Positions 17,831 through 26,319 of a DNA stretch of 64,000 bases are shown here, one piece after another. Below the pieces are notes generated by a model. The model was not told the origin of the DNA. It ran no database searches and worked only from the letters and a program-made list of their open reading frames with translations. Made by a program: the position numbers and the translations under genes. The first letter of the stretch is position 1. Each line of letters begins with the position of its first letter. The stretch spans positions 5,105,001 through 5,169,000 of the forward strand of contig NZ_CP022221.1 in the NCBI RefSeq assembly GCF_004114935.1, in the 5' to 3' direction. Origin of the DNA: Bradyrhizobium zhanjiangense (lineage in GTDB: Bacteria; Pseudomonadota; Alphaproteobacteria; Rhizobiales; Xanthobacteraceae).

Positions 17831-17983
17831 ATGCGCGAACTATCGGCGGAAGCCAGGCTGCATTTCTACGCGCGCTCGCTCTCGCGGCGGACCGGGGCGA
17901 GCATGCATCATGCCGCGCTCTATAGCGCGTTTGCCGTCATCGCGGCGATCGTGTTCGGCACGCTCTCGGTGCATCCGTTCTGA
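17831..17983 (+). CDS. Small single-span membrane protein, 50 aa
   Basis: A 50-residue ORF starts with ATG eight bases after GGAG. The first 25 residues are basic (MRELSAEARLHFYARSLSRR) and the rest is one hydrophobic helix (YSAFAVIAAIVFGTLSV). This is the pattern of the small orphan membrane proteins scattered through bradyrhizobial genomes. No function is assigned. It follows the nitrite-reductase operon by 205 bp. Confidence 0.55.
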   Translation: MRELSAEARLHFYARSLSRRTGASMHHAALYSAFAVIAAIVFGTLSVHPF

Positions 17984-17990
17984 TGGACTT

Positions 17991-18085
17991 CGTAGGGTGG
18001 GCAAAGGCGCGCAGCGCCGTGCCCACCATCCTTCAATACCATGAACTTCAAATTGGTGGGCACGCTCCGCTTTGCCCACCCTTGT
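17991..18085. repeat. GGTGGGC-type palindromic repeat pair
   Basis: Two inverted copies: GTAGGGTGGGCAAAGGCGCG at the left and CGCTCCGCTTTGCCCACCCT at the right, with GTGCCCACC and GGTGGGCAC inside. This intergenic unit is common in bradyrhizobia. The adjacent 18127-18157 segment is another perfect hairpin (12-bp stem GGCCTGCCGCGG/CCGCGGCAGGCC, 7-base loop). Confidence 0.65.
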
Positions 18086-19260
18086 AATAGCGCAATCAGA
18101 TATTGTCGGCGTGTTCCGTGAGGAATGGCCTGCCGCGGCTGCAACCCGCGGCAGGCCGCTGGCGATCGGATCGCGCCCACCCTGAGCAGTTTGTGGCTGC
18201 CCCGTAGCAGGATCGCGCCAGCACCTTCATCGGACCCGGATGGTTGCCGGAACAATCAGGTTCGCTTCACAAGGCAGGGTCGACGAAGATGGCACAGACT
18301 AGCACGACGACAGCGGGAATCGATACGTCCAAGGCGAAGCTCGACATTGTAGTTCATGGTCGAGACGAGGGTTGGGAGGTCGCCAACGACCTTCCCGGTT
18401 GGCGGAAGCTGGTGCAGCTGCTGACCAAAGCTGGCGTCAAGCGAGTCGGGATCGAAGCGACCGGCGGTTACGAGCGTGGGGTAGTGGAGCATTTGCGTGC
18501 GGCCGGCGTCATCGTGCTGGTGCTGCAGCCGATCCAGGTCAAGGCGTTCGGCCGCTCCCGATTGCGTCGCGCCAAGAACGATACGCTGGATGCCGCGCTG
18601 ATTGCTGCCTGCGCGGCATCGCTCGAAGAGGTGAGGAGTGCGCCGGATCCGCGCTTGGCGGAGCTCGCCGAGCAGCTCACCTTCCTCGAGCAGATCGAGG
18701 ACGACATCAAGCGCTTCAAGACCCGGCTCGAGCATCTCGAGAAGCCTCGGCTACGCCGCATCGTGCTGGATGACATTGCCCGGTTGAAGGCAAGGCGGCT
18801 CTCCCAAATCCGTCACCTCGCCAAGCAACTACGCGCTCACCACGATCTCGCTGTCCGCCTTGACCTCGTGATGAGCATTCCCGGGATCGGTGAGCGCACG
18901 GCACTGGCCCTCCTGGTCCGCATGCCTGAACTCGGCCGTGTCAGCCGGGAGGAAGTCGCAGCCCTTGCCGGGCTGGCTCCCTTCGACAACGATAGCGGGC
19001 AGTACAAGGGCCAACGCCGTATCGCCGGCGGCCGCGCTCGCCTGCGTCGCTCTCTGTTTGCGGCAGCCCTGCCTGCGGCCTTCCGCTGGAACAAGGCCGT
19101 CATGGCCCTCTATGCCCGCCTGACTGCGGCCGGAAAGGCTCACAATGCCGCTCTCATCGCATGCGCGCGCAAGCTGCTCATCTATGCCAACACCGTCGTG
19201 CAACGCGGAACGCCGTGGACTGAAAAACTCCTCGGCGTTTAATGGTTGCTACCGGCACCG
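18083..19260 (+). mobile_element. IS110-family insertion sequence (ends approximate)
   Basis: One transposase gene with about 200 bp of non-coding sequence before it and a very short tail after it, the layout of the IS110 group. IS110 elements lack terminal inverted repeats and make no clear target duplication, so exact ends cannot be read from one copy. The right end must lie before 19268, where the intact pxpA gene ends. The left end lies somewhere in 18083-18250. It disrupts no visible gene. Confidence 0.7.
18289..19242 (+). CDS. IS110-family transposase (DEDD recombinase)
   Basis: A 317-residue transposase. The N-terminal DEDD RuvC-like domain is visible as AGIDTSKAKLDIVVHG, GIEATGGYERGV and RRAKNDTLDAALIA. 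A coiled-coil-like middle (about 125-190) follows. The C-terminal transposase_20 domain has SIPGIGERTALALLVRMPELG and the PFDNDSGQYKGQR segment near the nucleophilic Ser region. The frame is intact, so the element may be active. The start MAQTSTTTAGIDTS at 18289 is the normal family start; 15 upstream codons are in frame but unlike the family. Confidence 0.9.
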   Translation: MAQTSTTTAGIDTSKAKLDIVVHGRDEGWEVANDLPGWRKLVQLLTKAGVKRVGIEATGGYERGVVEHLRAAGVIVLVLQPIQVKAFGRSRLRRAKNDTLDAALIAACAASLEEVRSAPDPRLAELAEQLTFLEQIEDDIKRFKTRLEHLEKPRLRRIVLDDIARLKARRLSQIRHLAKQLRAHHDLAVRLDLVMSIPGIGERTALALLVRMPELGRVSREEVAALAGLAPFDNDSGQYKGQRRIAGGRARLRRSLFAAALPAAFRWNKAVMALYARLTAAGKAHNAALIACARKLLIYANTVVQRGTPWTEKLLGV

Positions 19261-19267
19261 CAGTGCC

Positions 19268-20038
19268 TCACGCCCCGCGCTTGAACGGCGCGACCTCGAT
19301 TCCCGCTTCCTTCAACGCCTGACGCACACTGCGCGCGATCTCGACCGCGCCGTGCGTGTCGCCGTGGATGCAGACCGTATCGGTGCGCATCTTGATCACC
19401 TTGCCCGTCACCGAGACCACCGCGCCGTCCTGCACCATGCGCACGACGCGATCGGCGATCACTTTCGCATCGTGCAGCACCGCGCCGGGCTTCTTGCGCG
19501 AGACGAGGTTGCCGTCGTCCTCATAGGCGCGGTCGGCGAACACCTCGTGCACCATCGGCAGATTGGCCGCTTCGCCGGCCTTCACCAGCTTCGAATTGGC
19601 GAGCACGACGAAGATCAGGCTGGGATCGACCGCCTTGATGCCGGCGGCGATCGCCTTCGCCGTCATGTCGTCCTCGCAGGCGACGTTGGAGAGCGCGCCA
19701 TGCGCCTTCACATGCGTCACCTTGTGCCCGGCCGCGGTCGCGATCGCCTGCAACGCGCCGATCTGGTAGGCGACGAGGTTCTCGATCTCGGAGGCCTTCA
19801 GGCCGGCGATCGGATGCCGGCCGAAGCCGTGCAGGTCGCGGTAGCCAGGATGCGCGCCGACCGAGACGCCGCGCGCCTTCGCGAGCTCCACCGTCCGGCG
19901 CATGATGTCGGGGTCGCCGGCGTGGAAGCCGCAGGCGACATTGACCGAGCTCGCCAGCTCGATCATGGCGGCGTCATTGCCCATCTCCCACGTGCCAAAA
20001 CCTTCGCCGAGGTCGCAATTGAGATCGATCGTCTTCAT
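19268..20038 (-). CDS. pxpA: 5-oxoprolinase subunit PxpA (LamB/YcsF family)
   Basis: Cytosolic 256-residue subunit of the ATP-dependent PxpABC 5-oxoprolinase, which opens 5-oxoproline (pyroglutamate) to glutamate. It shows the family opening [20 protein letters not shown], then [29 protein letters not shown] and [10 protein letters not shown]. It is third in the order pxpB-pxpC-pxpA, 33 bp after pxpC. The start at 20038 gives the standard length; the longer frame overlaps the end of pxpC. Confidence 0.93.
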   Translation of the reverse strand: MKTIDLNCDLGEGFGTWEMGNDAAMIELASSVNVACGFHAGDPDIMRRTVELAKARGVSVGAHPGYRDLHGFGRHPIAGLKASEIENLVAYQIGALQAIATAAGHKVTHVKAHGALSNVACEDDMTAKAIAAGIKAVDPSLIFVVLANSKLVKAGEAANLPMVHEVFADRAYEDDGNLVSRKKPGAVLHDAKVIADRVVRMVQDGAVVSVTGKVIKMRTDTVCIHGDTHGAVEIARSVRQALKEAGIEVAPFKRGA

Positions 20039-20070
20039 GGGTGCTCTCCGCCTCTGGTCTTTGTTGCCGT

Positions 20071-21108
20071 TTACGGTTCCGCCGCGACCTGCCACGTCCC
20101 TGCGTCGACGGCGCTCACGGCATAGCCCGCAACGTTAGCATCGCTGAGCGCCTCGATGTTGAGCGCGACGGTGTCGGCAGAGCGCAGGCGATCGGGCAGG
20201 CTGCGGATCAGTTGCGCGAATTTGCGCGCCTCGTCCTGCGCCTCGGCCATACTGACGGCCTTGAAGCGGAATGCGGTTCCCGCCGAGGTCTGCGCCAGCC
20301 GGCCAACATCGGCCGTGATCACGGTTGCGATCTTCGGATAGCCGCCGGAGGTGCCGCGGTCCATCATCAGCACGATCGGCGCACCGTTGCCGGGCACCTG
20401 GATGCTGCCGTTGACGGTGCCGTCGGAGACGATGTTGTGGCCGTGCAGATGCTTGATCACGGGGCCCTCGAGCCGGTAGCCCATGCGGTCGGAGGTCGCC
20501 GAGATCTTCCACTCGCTGTCCAGGAACAGCGCCTTGTTGGCATCGTCGAACTCGTCGTCCTGCGGACCCAGCAGAACACGGATCGGGCCGCCCACGGGCT
20601 TCGGCAATTCGATCCGCACTTCGCTCGCGCCGCTGGCGGCATCGACGCTGAACTCATCGCCGGCCTGCAGCGGGCGCGGGTAGGGGCTGCCGAGGCCCGC
20701 GCGCGCATTCACGGCGAGGCTGCCGAACACCGCCTCGCCCTTGATAGCGCCTTCGATGGCGAGATAGGTGAAGGCGCCGCCGCGGGCAAAGCCCAGCGTC
20801 AGCGTCTCGCCATCCTTCAAGGTCACCGATGTGTCCATCGCGATCGGATTTCCGGCGATATCCGCATTGCGCGGCGCGCCTGAAATCGCGACGCGCACGG
20901 CACCATCACGGGCGGTGAAGGAGGCGCCGAATGGACCGATCTCGACTGCGGCCGCAAACGGCCCGTTGCCGACAAGCGTGTTTGCCGCAGCAAGCGACAG
21001 CCGGTCCATCGCTCCGCTCACCGTCAGGCCGTAGCGCTGCGCGCCGTGGCGGCCGCCATCCTGGACCGAGCTTGCAGGGCCGATGCTGGCGACGACGAGC
21101 CGGCTCAT
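20071..21108 (-). CDS. pxpC: 5-oxoprolinase subunit PxpC (KipA-like carboxyltransferase domain)
   Basis: A 345-residue subunit with the cyclophilin-like fold of the allophanate hydrolase/KipA family ([26 protein letters not shown] opening; [47 protein letters not shown]). It works with PxpB and PxpA in ATP-dependent oxoproline cleavage. The start overlaps the pxpB stop (ATGA), indicating coupled synthesis of the two interacting subunits. Confidence 0.92.
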   Translation of the reverse strand: MSRLVVASIGPASSVQDGGRHGAQRYGLTVSGAMDRLSLAAANTLVGNGPFAAAVEIGPFGASFTARDGAVRVAISGAPRNADIAGNPIAMDTSVTLKDGETLTLGFARGGAFTYLAIEGAIKGEAVFGSLAVNARAGLGSPYPRPLQAGDEFSVDAASGASEVRIELPKPVGGPIRVLLGPQDDEFDDANKALFLDSEWKISATSDRMGYRLEGPVIKHLHGHNIVSDGTVNGSIQVPGNGAPIVLMMDRGTSGGYPKIATVITADVGRLAQTSAGTAFRFKAVSMAEAQDEARKFAQLIRSLPDRLRSADTVALNIEALSDANVAGYAVSAVDAGTWQVAAEP

Positions 21109-21836
21109 GCGACCACCTGCTCGGCGATGATCTCGCCAGCTTCCGCAGCGCGGTCCAATTCCTCGAACGTCTTGTGGTCGATGGCGAAAAACGTCACGCG
21201 ATCACCGGGTTCGGTGAGGAAGGTCGGATTGCGGTGGAGCTGATAGGTCCGCACCGGCGTGCGGCCCAAAAGGTGCCAGCCGCTCGGGGCGGCCAGGCAT
21301 TGGATGCCGGCCTGGACGCCGCCGATCGAGATCGTGCCGGCGGGCGTCAGCACGCGCGGATTCTGCCGCCGCGACATGTGGAGGGATTTGTCGAGGCCGC
21401 TGAGGTAGGACCAGCCCGGCGTGAAGCCGATCATGGCGACCTTGTAGTCGCCGGCAACGTGGCGGGCGACAATGTCGTCCGGCGTGGTGCTCAGCGCCTT
21501 GGCGACATCCTCGAGATCGATGCCGTGCTCGCCGCCATAGGCGACGGGAATGCGCCAGCGGCGCGCCTTTGTCGCTGGCGGCAGCTTCTGGCTGGCGAGC
21601 GCGATAAGCTTGTCGCCGAGCGTATCGAAACCGATTTTGCCGGGATCGTAGTGCACCAGCAGCGAGCGATAGGTCGGCACGGCTTCAGTGATGCCGTCGA
21701 TCGGGCTTGCTGCAAGCGCCTTGTCGAGCGCAAGCACGCGCTGATTGGCATCGTCATCGATGGTGCGGCTGAACTCGACCGTGACGGCGCTGTCGCCACT
21801 GGGCAGAAGGCGGGGCGGGGGAAGCGTCGCGGCCAT
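21105..21836 (-). CDS. pxpB: 5-oxoprolinase subunit PxpB (KipI-like)
   Basis: A 243-residue subunit and partner of PxpC: LLPSGDSAVTVEFS at the start, then YRSLLVHYDP, the hallmark IGFTPGWSYLSGLD, and GGVQAGIQCLAAPSGWHLLGRTP. The start is placed at 21836 (MAATLPPPRLLPSGDS) because this matches the family. The frame stays open a further 68 codons upstream, but that stretch crosses the intergenic region and has no family features. First gene of the operon, divergent from the RraA-like gene. Confidence 0.9.
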   Translation of the reverse strand: MAATLPPPRLLPSGDSAVTVEFSRTIDDDANQRVLALDKALAASPIDGITEAVPTYRSLLVHYDPGKIGFDTLGDKLIALASQKLPPATKARRWRIPVAYGGEHGIDLEDVAKALSTTPDDIVARHVAGDYKVAMIGFTPGWSYLSGLDKSLHMSRRQNPRVLTPAGTISIGGVQAGIQCLAAPSGWHLLGRTPVRTYQLHRNPTFLTEPGDRVTFFAIDHKTFEELDRAAEAGEIIAEQVVA

Positions 21837-21946
21837 GAGCTGTCGAAATCGGGCTTCTGAAGAATGCGGCCCCCTGCGTTCGAGTTCCGCTTCTTCCTGC
21901 TTCGCGTAAATGCGCTCGCAAGTCCAATAAATTAATGCTGGGGGAA

Positions 21947-21967
21947 GCGATAAGGCCTTGTTATCGC
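21947..21967. promoter_or_regulatory. Palindrome GCGATAA-N7-TTATCGC in the pxpB/rraA-like divergent region
   Basis: A perfect 7-bp inverted repeat spaced by 7 bases lies midway between the two divergent genes, about 110 bp from either start. It has the size and position of a repressor operator, but it could be chance or the stem of a hairpin. No adjacent regulator gene identifies a protein. Confidence 0.35.
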
Positions 21968-22084
21968 GTCGCATAATAGCCCAGCGGTCCTGCGTTATTG
22001 CTAGCCTCTTGGCCCTTGACGCAAGGGCTGGGGCTCGCAAGATGCGCGCGTTCTTTCCCGCCCATCCGGAGCTCGTCTGTTTCC

Positions 22085-22783
22085 ATGTCGCTGTCCCCCG
22101 AAGCCCGCAAGACCCTCGCCGGCATCACCACCGCCACCATCACCACGGTCCTGCTGAAGAAGGGCCTGCGCAATGTGTGGATGCGCGGCGCGCGGCCGCT
22201 GCGCCCAGGCCTGCCGCGCCTGGTCGGACCGGCCTTCACCCTGCGCTTCGTGCCCGCGCGCGAGGATCTGGCGACGCCGGAATCCTGGTCGTCGCCGATC
22301 TCGACCCGCACCGCGATCGAGGCAATGCCCGAAGGCTGCATCGCCGTGGTCGATGCCATGGGCATCACCGATGCCGGCATCTTCGGTGACATCCTCTGCG
22401 CGCGCATGGTCGAGCGCGGCGTGACCGCGCTGGTCACCGACGGCGTCGTGCGTGACGTCGAGGGCGTGCTCGGCACCAATCTTCCGGTCTGGTGCGACGG
22501 CTATGCCGCGCCGCCTTCAGTCGCGGGCCTGACCTTCGTCGGCTGGGGCGAGCCGATCGGCTGCGGCGGCGTCGCCGTTTTCCCGAACGACATCGTGGTC
22601 GCCGACCAGGACGGCTGCGTGCTGATCCCGCAGGCGATGCTCGATCACGTGCTCGCCGAGGGCGTCGAGCAGGAGCGCATGGAGGCCTGGATCGTCAACG
22701 AGGTGAACAACGGCGCCGTGCTGCCGGGCCTCTATCCCATGAACGCCGAGACCAAGGCGCGCTACGCCGCCAGCAAGAAGTAA
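22085..22783 (+). CDS. RraA/HMG-aldolase-like family protein
   Basis: A 232-residue protein of the RraA/methyltransferase-like superfamily, which includes the RNase E regulator RraA and class II 4-hydroxy-4-methyl-2-oxoglutarate aldolases. The metal/substrate segment IFGDILCARMVERGVTALVTDGVVRDVEG carries the conserved G-x-R-D of the active aldolases. VVADQDGCVLIPQ is the conserved tail. The Arg and Asp ligands are present, so it is likelier an aldolase or decarboxylase than a pure RNase E inhibitor. A cupin gene follows 24 bp later, consistent with a small catabolic operon. Confidence 0.8.
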   Translation: MSLSPEARKTLAGITTATITTVLLKKGLRNVWMRGARPLRPGLPRLVGPAFTLRFVPAREDLATPESWSSPISTRTAIEAMPEGCIAVVDAMGITDAGIFGDILCARMVERGVTALVTDGVVRDVEGVLGTNLPVWCDGYAAPPSVAGLTFVGWGEPIGCGGVAVFPNDIVVADQDGCVLIPQAMLDHVLAEGVEQERMEAWIVNEVNNGAVLPGLYPMNAETKARYAASKK

Positions 22784-22807
22784 TCGGGAAGCAGCGAGGT
22801 AATTCCA

Positions 22808-23212
22808 ATGGAAATCACTGTTGCAGGCACGCGGCCGACCCGCCGCGCGCCCAATGAACACTTCACCGGCACCGTGTGGCAGGACCCCGTCATCATGGCG
22901 CCCGCGCCGGCACGGCTGAACTGCTCGCGCGTCGCGTTCGAGCCGGGCGCGCGCACCAACTGGCATCACCATCCGCTCGGCCAGACGCTCTACGTGATCT
23001 CCGGCGTCGGCCGCGTCCAGTCCAAGGGCGGCCCGATCCGCGAGATCCGCCCGGGCGACACCGTCTGGATTCCGCCGGGCGAATTGCATTGGCACGGCGC
23101 GTCGCCGGGCAACGGCATGTGCCACATCGCCATGCAGGAAGCGCTCGACGGCGTCTACTCGACCTGGCTGGAGCCGGTGACCGACGCGGAGTATGGGGCG
23201 GCGGTCGGCTAG
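22808..23212 (+). CDS. Cupin-domain protein ((R)-mandelonitrile lyase/CarD-like small cupin)
   Basis: A 134-residue single-domain cupin. Motif 1 is RTNWHHHPLGQTLYVISGVGRVQ, giving a His-x-His-His metal site, and motif 2 is RPGDTVWIPPGELHWHGAS. The opening region with WQDPVI and the length match the small cupins annotated as (R)-mandelonitrile lyase or carboxymuconolactone-type proteins. The substrate is unknown. It probably shares a transcript with the aldolase-like gene upstream. Confidence 0.8.
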   Translation: MEITVAGTRPTRRAPNEHFTGTVWQDPVIMAPAPARLNCSRVAFEPGARTNWHHHPLGQTLYVISGVGRVQSKGGPIREIRPGDTVWIPPGELHWHGASPGNGMCHIAMQEALDGVYSTWLEPVTDAEYGAAVG

Positions 23213-23215
23213 TCC

Positions 23216-23345
23216 CGTGCCCCGGACAAGACGCATCGCCCTTGGTGATGCGTTGCCGATCCGGGGCCCAGACTCGTCCGAGGGATTGACACTGCTGGGT
23301 CCCGGCTCAGCGTCACGGCGCTTCGCGCCGCGCCGGGTCCGGGAC
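23216..23345. repeat. Palindromic intergenic repeat, CCCGGAC/GTCCGGG type
   Basis: Contains GTGCCCCGGAC, GGATGCG-type inverted words (GCATCGCC...GGTGATGC), GATCCGGGGCCC, GGGTCCCGGCTC and finally CGCGCCGGGTCCGGGAC. It is a mosaic of the same units seen at 47578-47745 and lies between two convergent genes. No coding potential. Confidence 0.6.
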
Positions 23346-23352
23346 ACAAGAC

Positions 23353-23709
23353 CTACATCCGCTCCGCCGTCCACGTCCCCGTGCACATGGCGCCGCGCCA
23401 GGTGCCGGAGCCTGACGTGCCGCTGAGCCGGCCGAAGCCGACGGCGCGCTTGATGCCGGTGCTTAAGGTGACATTGATGCTGCCGGCATCGGCGACCCGG
23501 CCCGACGCCGTCACCGCGGCGCTGCTCGATGCGATCTGACCATTGTTGATGCCGATCGCGACGGTCGCGCCGTTGCCGCAGGTCTCGCTCGATGACGAGA
23601 TGCGGACATTCCATGTGCCGTCGAAAGTGCTTGTCGTGGCACCGGCCTGTGTCAGCGGAAAGGCAATGGCGACAAGCGTAACGAAGAGTCCTGTGCGAAT
23701 GCCGTTCAT
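23353..23709 (-). CDS. Secreted hypothetical protein, 118 aa
   Basis: The signal peptide covers about residues 1-24 (GLFVTLVAIAFPLTQAGA). The mature part is Ser/Gly/Thr-rich with FDGTWNVRISSSSETCGNG at its start and SGSGTWRGAMCTGTWTAERM at its end. The spacing of two Cys and repeated GTW motifs suggests a small beta-barrel fold, as in lipocalin-like secreted rhizobial proteins. No function is assigned. It is monocistronic. Confidence 0.7.
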   Translation of the reverse strand: MNGIRTGLFVTLVAIAFPLTQAGATTSTFDGTWNVRISSSSETCGNGATVAIGINNGQIASSSAAVTASGRVADAGSINVTLSTGIKRAVGFGRLSGTSGSGTWRGAMCTGTWTAERM

Positions 23710-23840
23710 GGCACGCCCCTGTGGTTGACCATGCAGGGGAACGTGGCACGGCTCGCAGAACCGGCGATGTGAGCGGGCTCACGCCTGCAGCAGGCTCTGT
23801 GAGGTGGCTCACCTCGCCATCACACCGCGGACAACGCAAA

Positions 23841-23861
23841 GGGGCCCGGATCACGGGCCCC
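23841..23861 (-). terminator. Terminator of the DUF2147 gene
   Basis: Perfect 7-bp GGGGCCC/GGGCCCC stem with a 7-base loop, followed on the minus strand by CTTTG. It lies 30 bp after the stop codon. Confidence 0.7.
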
Positions 23862-23890
23862 TCGTTCTGATCAGAGCATCGAAGCCAAAC

Positions 23891-24751
23891 TCAGTTCACG
23901 CGCGTCCAAGTCTGGCCGCCGCAGAACATGCCGCCAAAGGCGCAGCCCTGCACGCGCAACCGGTCGGTGCCTTTCATCGCGATCGTCGAATCGTAGGTCG
24001 AGCCGGAGTTGGGATCGAGGATGCGGCCTGACCATTTCTGGTCCTTGCCGGGCTTCATGTTGATCAGGACCTGCTCGCCGTTCTGGTTCGATTTGGAGTC
24101 GACCGAATAGCCGCAGAGATTGGTGCCGCATTGCTCGATGCGGACCTTGCCTTCCTTCTCCTCGGTGAGCCAGACGCCCAGCGGCGAATTCAGATCGCGC
24201 GTGGGCGCGGCTGCCGGAGCAGGCGTGGCTGCAGCCGCCTGAACGGGAGCGGGCGCAGGCGCCGGGGCGGGTGGCGGAGGCGGCGCCGGTGGTGCGGCAG
24301 CCACGGTCGGGGCGGGCGGCGGGGTCACAGCGGGCGCTGCCTGCTGCTCGACGGGAGCAGGGGCCGGAGGCGGCGCAGGCGGCGGCACCAAGGCCGTGGC
24401 GGCCGGCGTGTTGTTGGCAGTGACGGCCGGCGGCGGGGCCGGTGGTGGCGGAGCGGGAGGCGGCGCCGCTGCTGCGGGCGCAGGCGCCTGCACGGCGGCT
24501 GCGGGAGCGAGAGCCGGTGCCGGAGCAGCCGCAGGCGCTTGCGGATCGACCGTGGCTTGCTGCGGCGCCTGCTCGTTCTTCTTGGCCTTCTTGGCCTTGC
24601 CCTGGCCGGTGTTGTCGTACACGCCGGGAATCTGCACTGTGCCGCGGTCCGGATCGATCCGGATGGTGCGCCCGCCATATTCGAAGGTGTACTGTGCCTG
24701 AGCAGCCGTGCTCGCCAATAGGAATGCGGCCGTGGCCAACAGCTTCCTCAT
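23891..24751 (-). CDS. DUF2147-domain exported protein with long Pro/Ala linker
   Basis: A 286-residue exported protein. The signal peptide ends at AQA (about residue 19). A short conserved N-region YTFEYGGRTIRIDPDRGTV follows, then about 120 residues of almost pure Pro/Ala/Val (60-185). The C-terminal DUF2147 domain (about 190-286) has PLGVWLTEEKEGKVRIEQCG, LCGYSV and a closing CGGQTWTRV. DUF2147 proteins are periplasmic and lipocalin-like, of unknown ligand. The linker resembles wall-spanning tethers. A palindromic CRP-type site lies about 60 bp upstream. Confidence 0.8.
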   Translation of the reverse strand: MRKLLATAAFLLASTAAQAQYTFEYGGRTIRIDPDRGTVQIPGVYDNTGQGKAKKAKKNEQAPQQATVDPQAPAAAPAPALAPAAAVQAPAPAAAAPPPAPPPPAPPPAVTANNTPAATALVPPPAPPPAPAPVEQQAAPAVTPPPAPTVAAAPPAPPPPPAPAPAPAPVQAAAATPAPAAAPTRDLNSPLGVWLTEEKEGKVRIEQCGTNLCGYSVDSKSNQNGEQVLINMKPGKDQKWSGRILDPNSGSTYDSTIAMKGTDRLRVQGCAFGGMFCGGQTWTRVN

Positions 24752-24810
24752 TTCGCATCTCCTGAACAGATGGTCCCCGGACCGACGCATACGCTCCGGT
24801 TCGATCGCAA

Positions 24811-24830
24811 AAAGTGACCTAGATCACTTT
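24811..24830. promoter_or_regulatory. CRP/FNR-family-like operator
   Basis: AAAGTGA-CCTAGA-TCACTTT is a perfect palindrome with the 6-base spacing and GTGA/TCAC core of Crp-type sites. It sits 60-80 bp before the DUF2147 start, a suitable activator position. Confidence 0.45.
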
Positions 24831-24922
24831 CATCCGTATGAGTCGTGCTGCGGTGCGTTCGGGTTCAATACGCCCGGAACCCGTCCACAGTTTGGCCGAA
24901 GCGAGCGACAGGACGACGCGGC

Positions 24923-25702
24923 CTAGTCGAACCAGGTCGCGTAGATCTTCCGGTAGCTGCCGTCCTCCATGGAAATATGCAGCCATTGGTCGACGAAGGC
25001 CTTCAGCGCCATGTCGCGCTGGAGCCAGTAGGCCTTCTCGGAGAAGTCGAACGGCTTTTCCGGATGCACCGCGCAGAGCACGCCGGCATGCTGCTTCTGC
25101 TGGTAGCGCGTCTCGGAGGCGTCGGTCATCATCAGGTCGGCATTGCCCTTGGCGATCTCGTCGAAGATCACGGTGTTGTCCGCGAAGACAGTGATCTCGG
25201 CATCCTTGATGTTGGCGCGGGCGAAGCGCTCGTTGGTGCCGCCGGGATTGACGATGACGCGGGTGCCCTTCTTGTCGATGTCGGCGATGCTCTGGTACTT
25301 GCCGACGTCGGCGCAGCGCGCGATCGGCGTCTTGCCCTCGCGCATGATCGGCGTGGAGAAGAAGCCCTTCCTCTGCCGGTCGAGCGTGACCGAGACACCG
25401 CCCATGGCGATGTCGAACTGGTCGGCCTCGAAATCCTTCATCAGCTTCGGCCAGGCCGTCGGCACGAATTCGACCTTGACGCCGAGCGCCTTGCCAAGGG
25501 CCTGCGCCATGTCGACGTCGAAGCCGCTGAACTGCTGCGTGGTCTTGTCCAGATAGGTGAAGGGCTTGTAGTCGCCGGTCATACCGACGCGCAATGTGCC
25601 GCGCTTGACGATCTCGTCGAGGCGCGAGGGCGCCTGCTGCGCATGCGCCGAGACATTTACCAGCAACGCCACGGCCAAAGCCGCCCAGATTCGAACGATC
25701 AT
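24923..25702 (-). CDS. pheC: Periplasmic cyclohexadienyl (arogenate/prephenate) dehydratase, PheC-like
   Basis: A 259-residue exported protein with the periplasmic amino-acid-binding fold. It closely follows Pseudomonas PheC as I remember that protein: SRLDEIVKRGTLRVGMTGDYKPF, GFDVDMAQALGKALG, FDIAMGGVSVTLDRQRK, VNPGGTNERFARANIKDA, LMMTDASETRYQ and HPEKPFDFSEKAYWL. PheC makes phenylalanine or phenylpyruvate from arogenate or prephenate outside the cytoplasm. The signal peptide ends SAHAQ. There are no permease or ATPase neighbours, which supports an enzyme over an ABC receptor. The start MIVRIW at 25702 is preferred over an ATG 15 bp upstream. Confidence 0.7.
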   Translation of the reverse strand: MIVRIWAALAVALLVNVSAHAQQAPSRLDEIVKRGTLRVGMTGDYKPFTYLDKTTQQFSGFDVDMAQALGKALGVKVEFVPTAWPKLMKDFEADQFDIAMGGVSVTLDRQRKGFFSTPIMREGKTPIARCADVGKYQSIADIDKKGTRVIVNPGGTNERFARANIKDAEITVFADNTVIFDEIAKGNADLMMTDASETRYQQKQHAGVLCAVHPEKPFDFSEKAYWLQRDMALKAFVDQWLHISMEDGSYRKIYATWFD

Positions 25703-25804
25703 CTCTTTTCCACCCATGCCCGAGCTGTCATTGTGCAGCTCTTGAGGCGTGGATTTAGACCAGATGCCCGTCGCTGGCGAGGCAGAATTGAAGGGAATTC
25801 AGAG

Positions 25805-26314
25805 GTGACGATCTCGATGTACGAGGCCTCGGTCGGCCTCTTCGTGCCTAACTTGCGCAACCTGTCCGGATTGCTCGACAAGGGTGTCGCCTATGCCGAG
25901 ACCCGCAAGTTCAATCCGGCGGTTCTGCTCGGTATGCGCCTTGCGCCGAACATGTACGATCTGGCGCAGCAGGTCGGTGAGGCTTGCCGCCATGCCGTGG
26001 TCGCCCCGGCCTTGCTGGCCGAGCGCGAGCCGGTCACGCTGCCGGTGCTGGAGCACGACATGGCCGGGCTTCAGGCGCGCATCGCGACGTCGATCGAATT
26101 CATCGAGAGCCTGCCGCGCGCTGCGATCGACGCCGCGGCGGAACGCAATGTCTTCTTCAAGCTGAAGAACGGCACCGAGCTGCCCTTCACCGGGCGGACG
26201 CTGCTGCTGACGTTCAGCGTCCCTCAGTTCTTCTTTCACGTGACGACGGCCTACGACCTGTTGCGGCACGCCGGCGTCGAGCTCGTGAAGAAGGATTATC
26301 TCGGGCGCAGGTAG
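25805..26314 (+). CDS. DUF1993 family protein
   Basis: A 169-residue soluble protein of the DUF1993 family (DinB-like four-helix fold). The opening TISMYEASVGLFVPNLRNLSGLLDK and the segment RLAPNMYDLAQQV are family hallmarks; FFHVTTAYDLLRHAGV forms the last helix with a conserved His. The GTG at 25805 gives the family-typical start; an internal ATG follows four codons later. It is divergent from pheC. Function unknown, possibly metal-dependent. Confidence 0.8.
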   Translation: MTISMYEASVGLFVPNLRNLSGLLDKGVAYAETRKFNPAVLLGMRLAPNMYDLAQQVGEACRHAVVAPALLAEREPVTLPVLEHDMAGLQARIATSIEFIESLPRAAIDAAAERNVFFKLKNGTELPFTGRTLLLTFSVPQFFFHVTTAYDLLRHAGVELVKKDYLGRR

Positions 26315-26319
26315 GCATG

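Noticed and set aside
24131..24721. 196-codon plus-strand frame, Gly/Arg-rich
   Set aside because: Antisense of the Pro/Ala linker in the DUF2147 protein.
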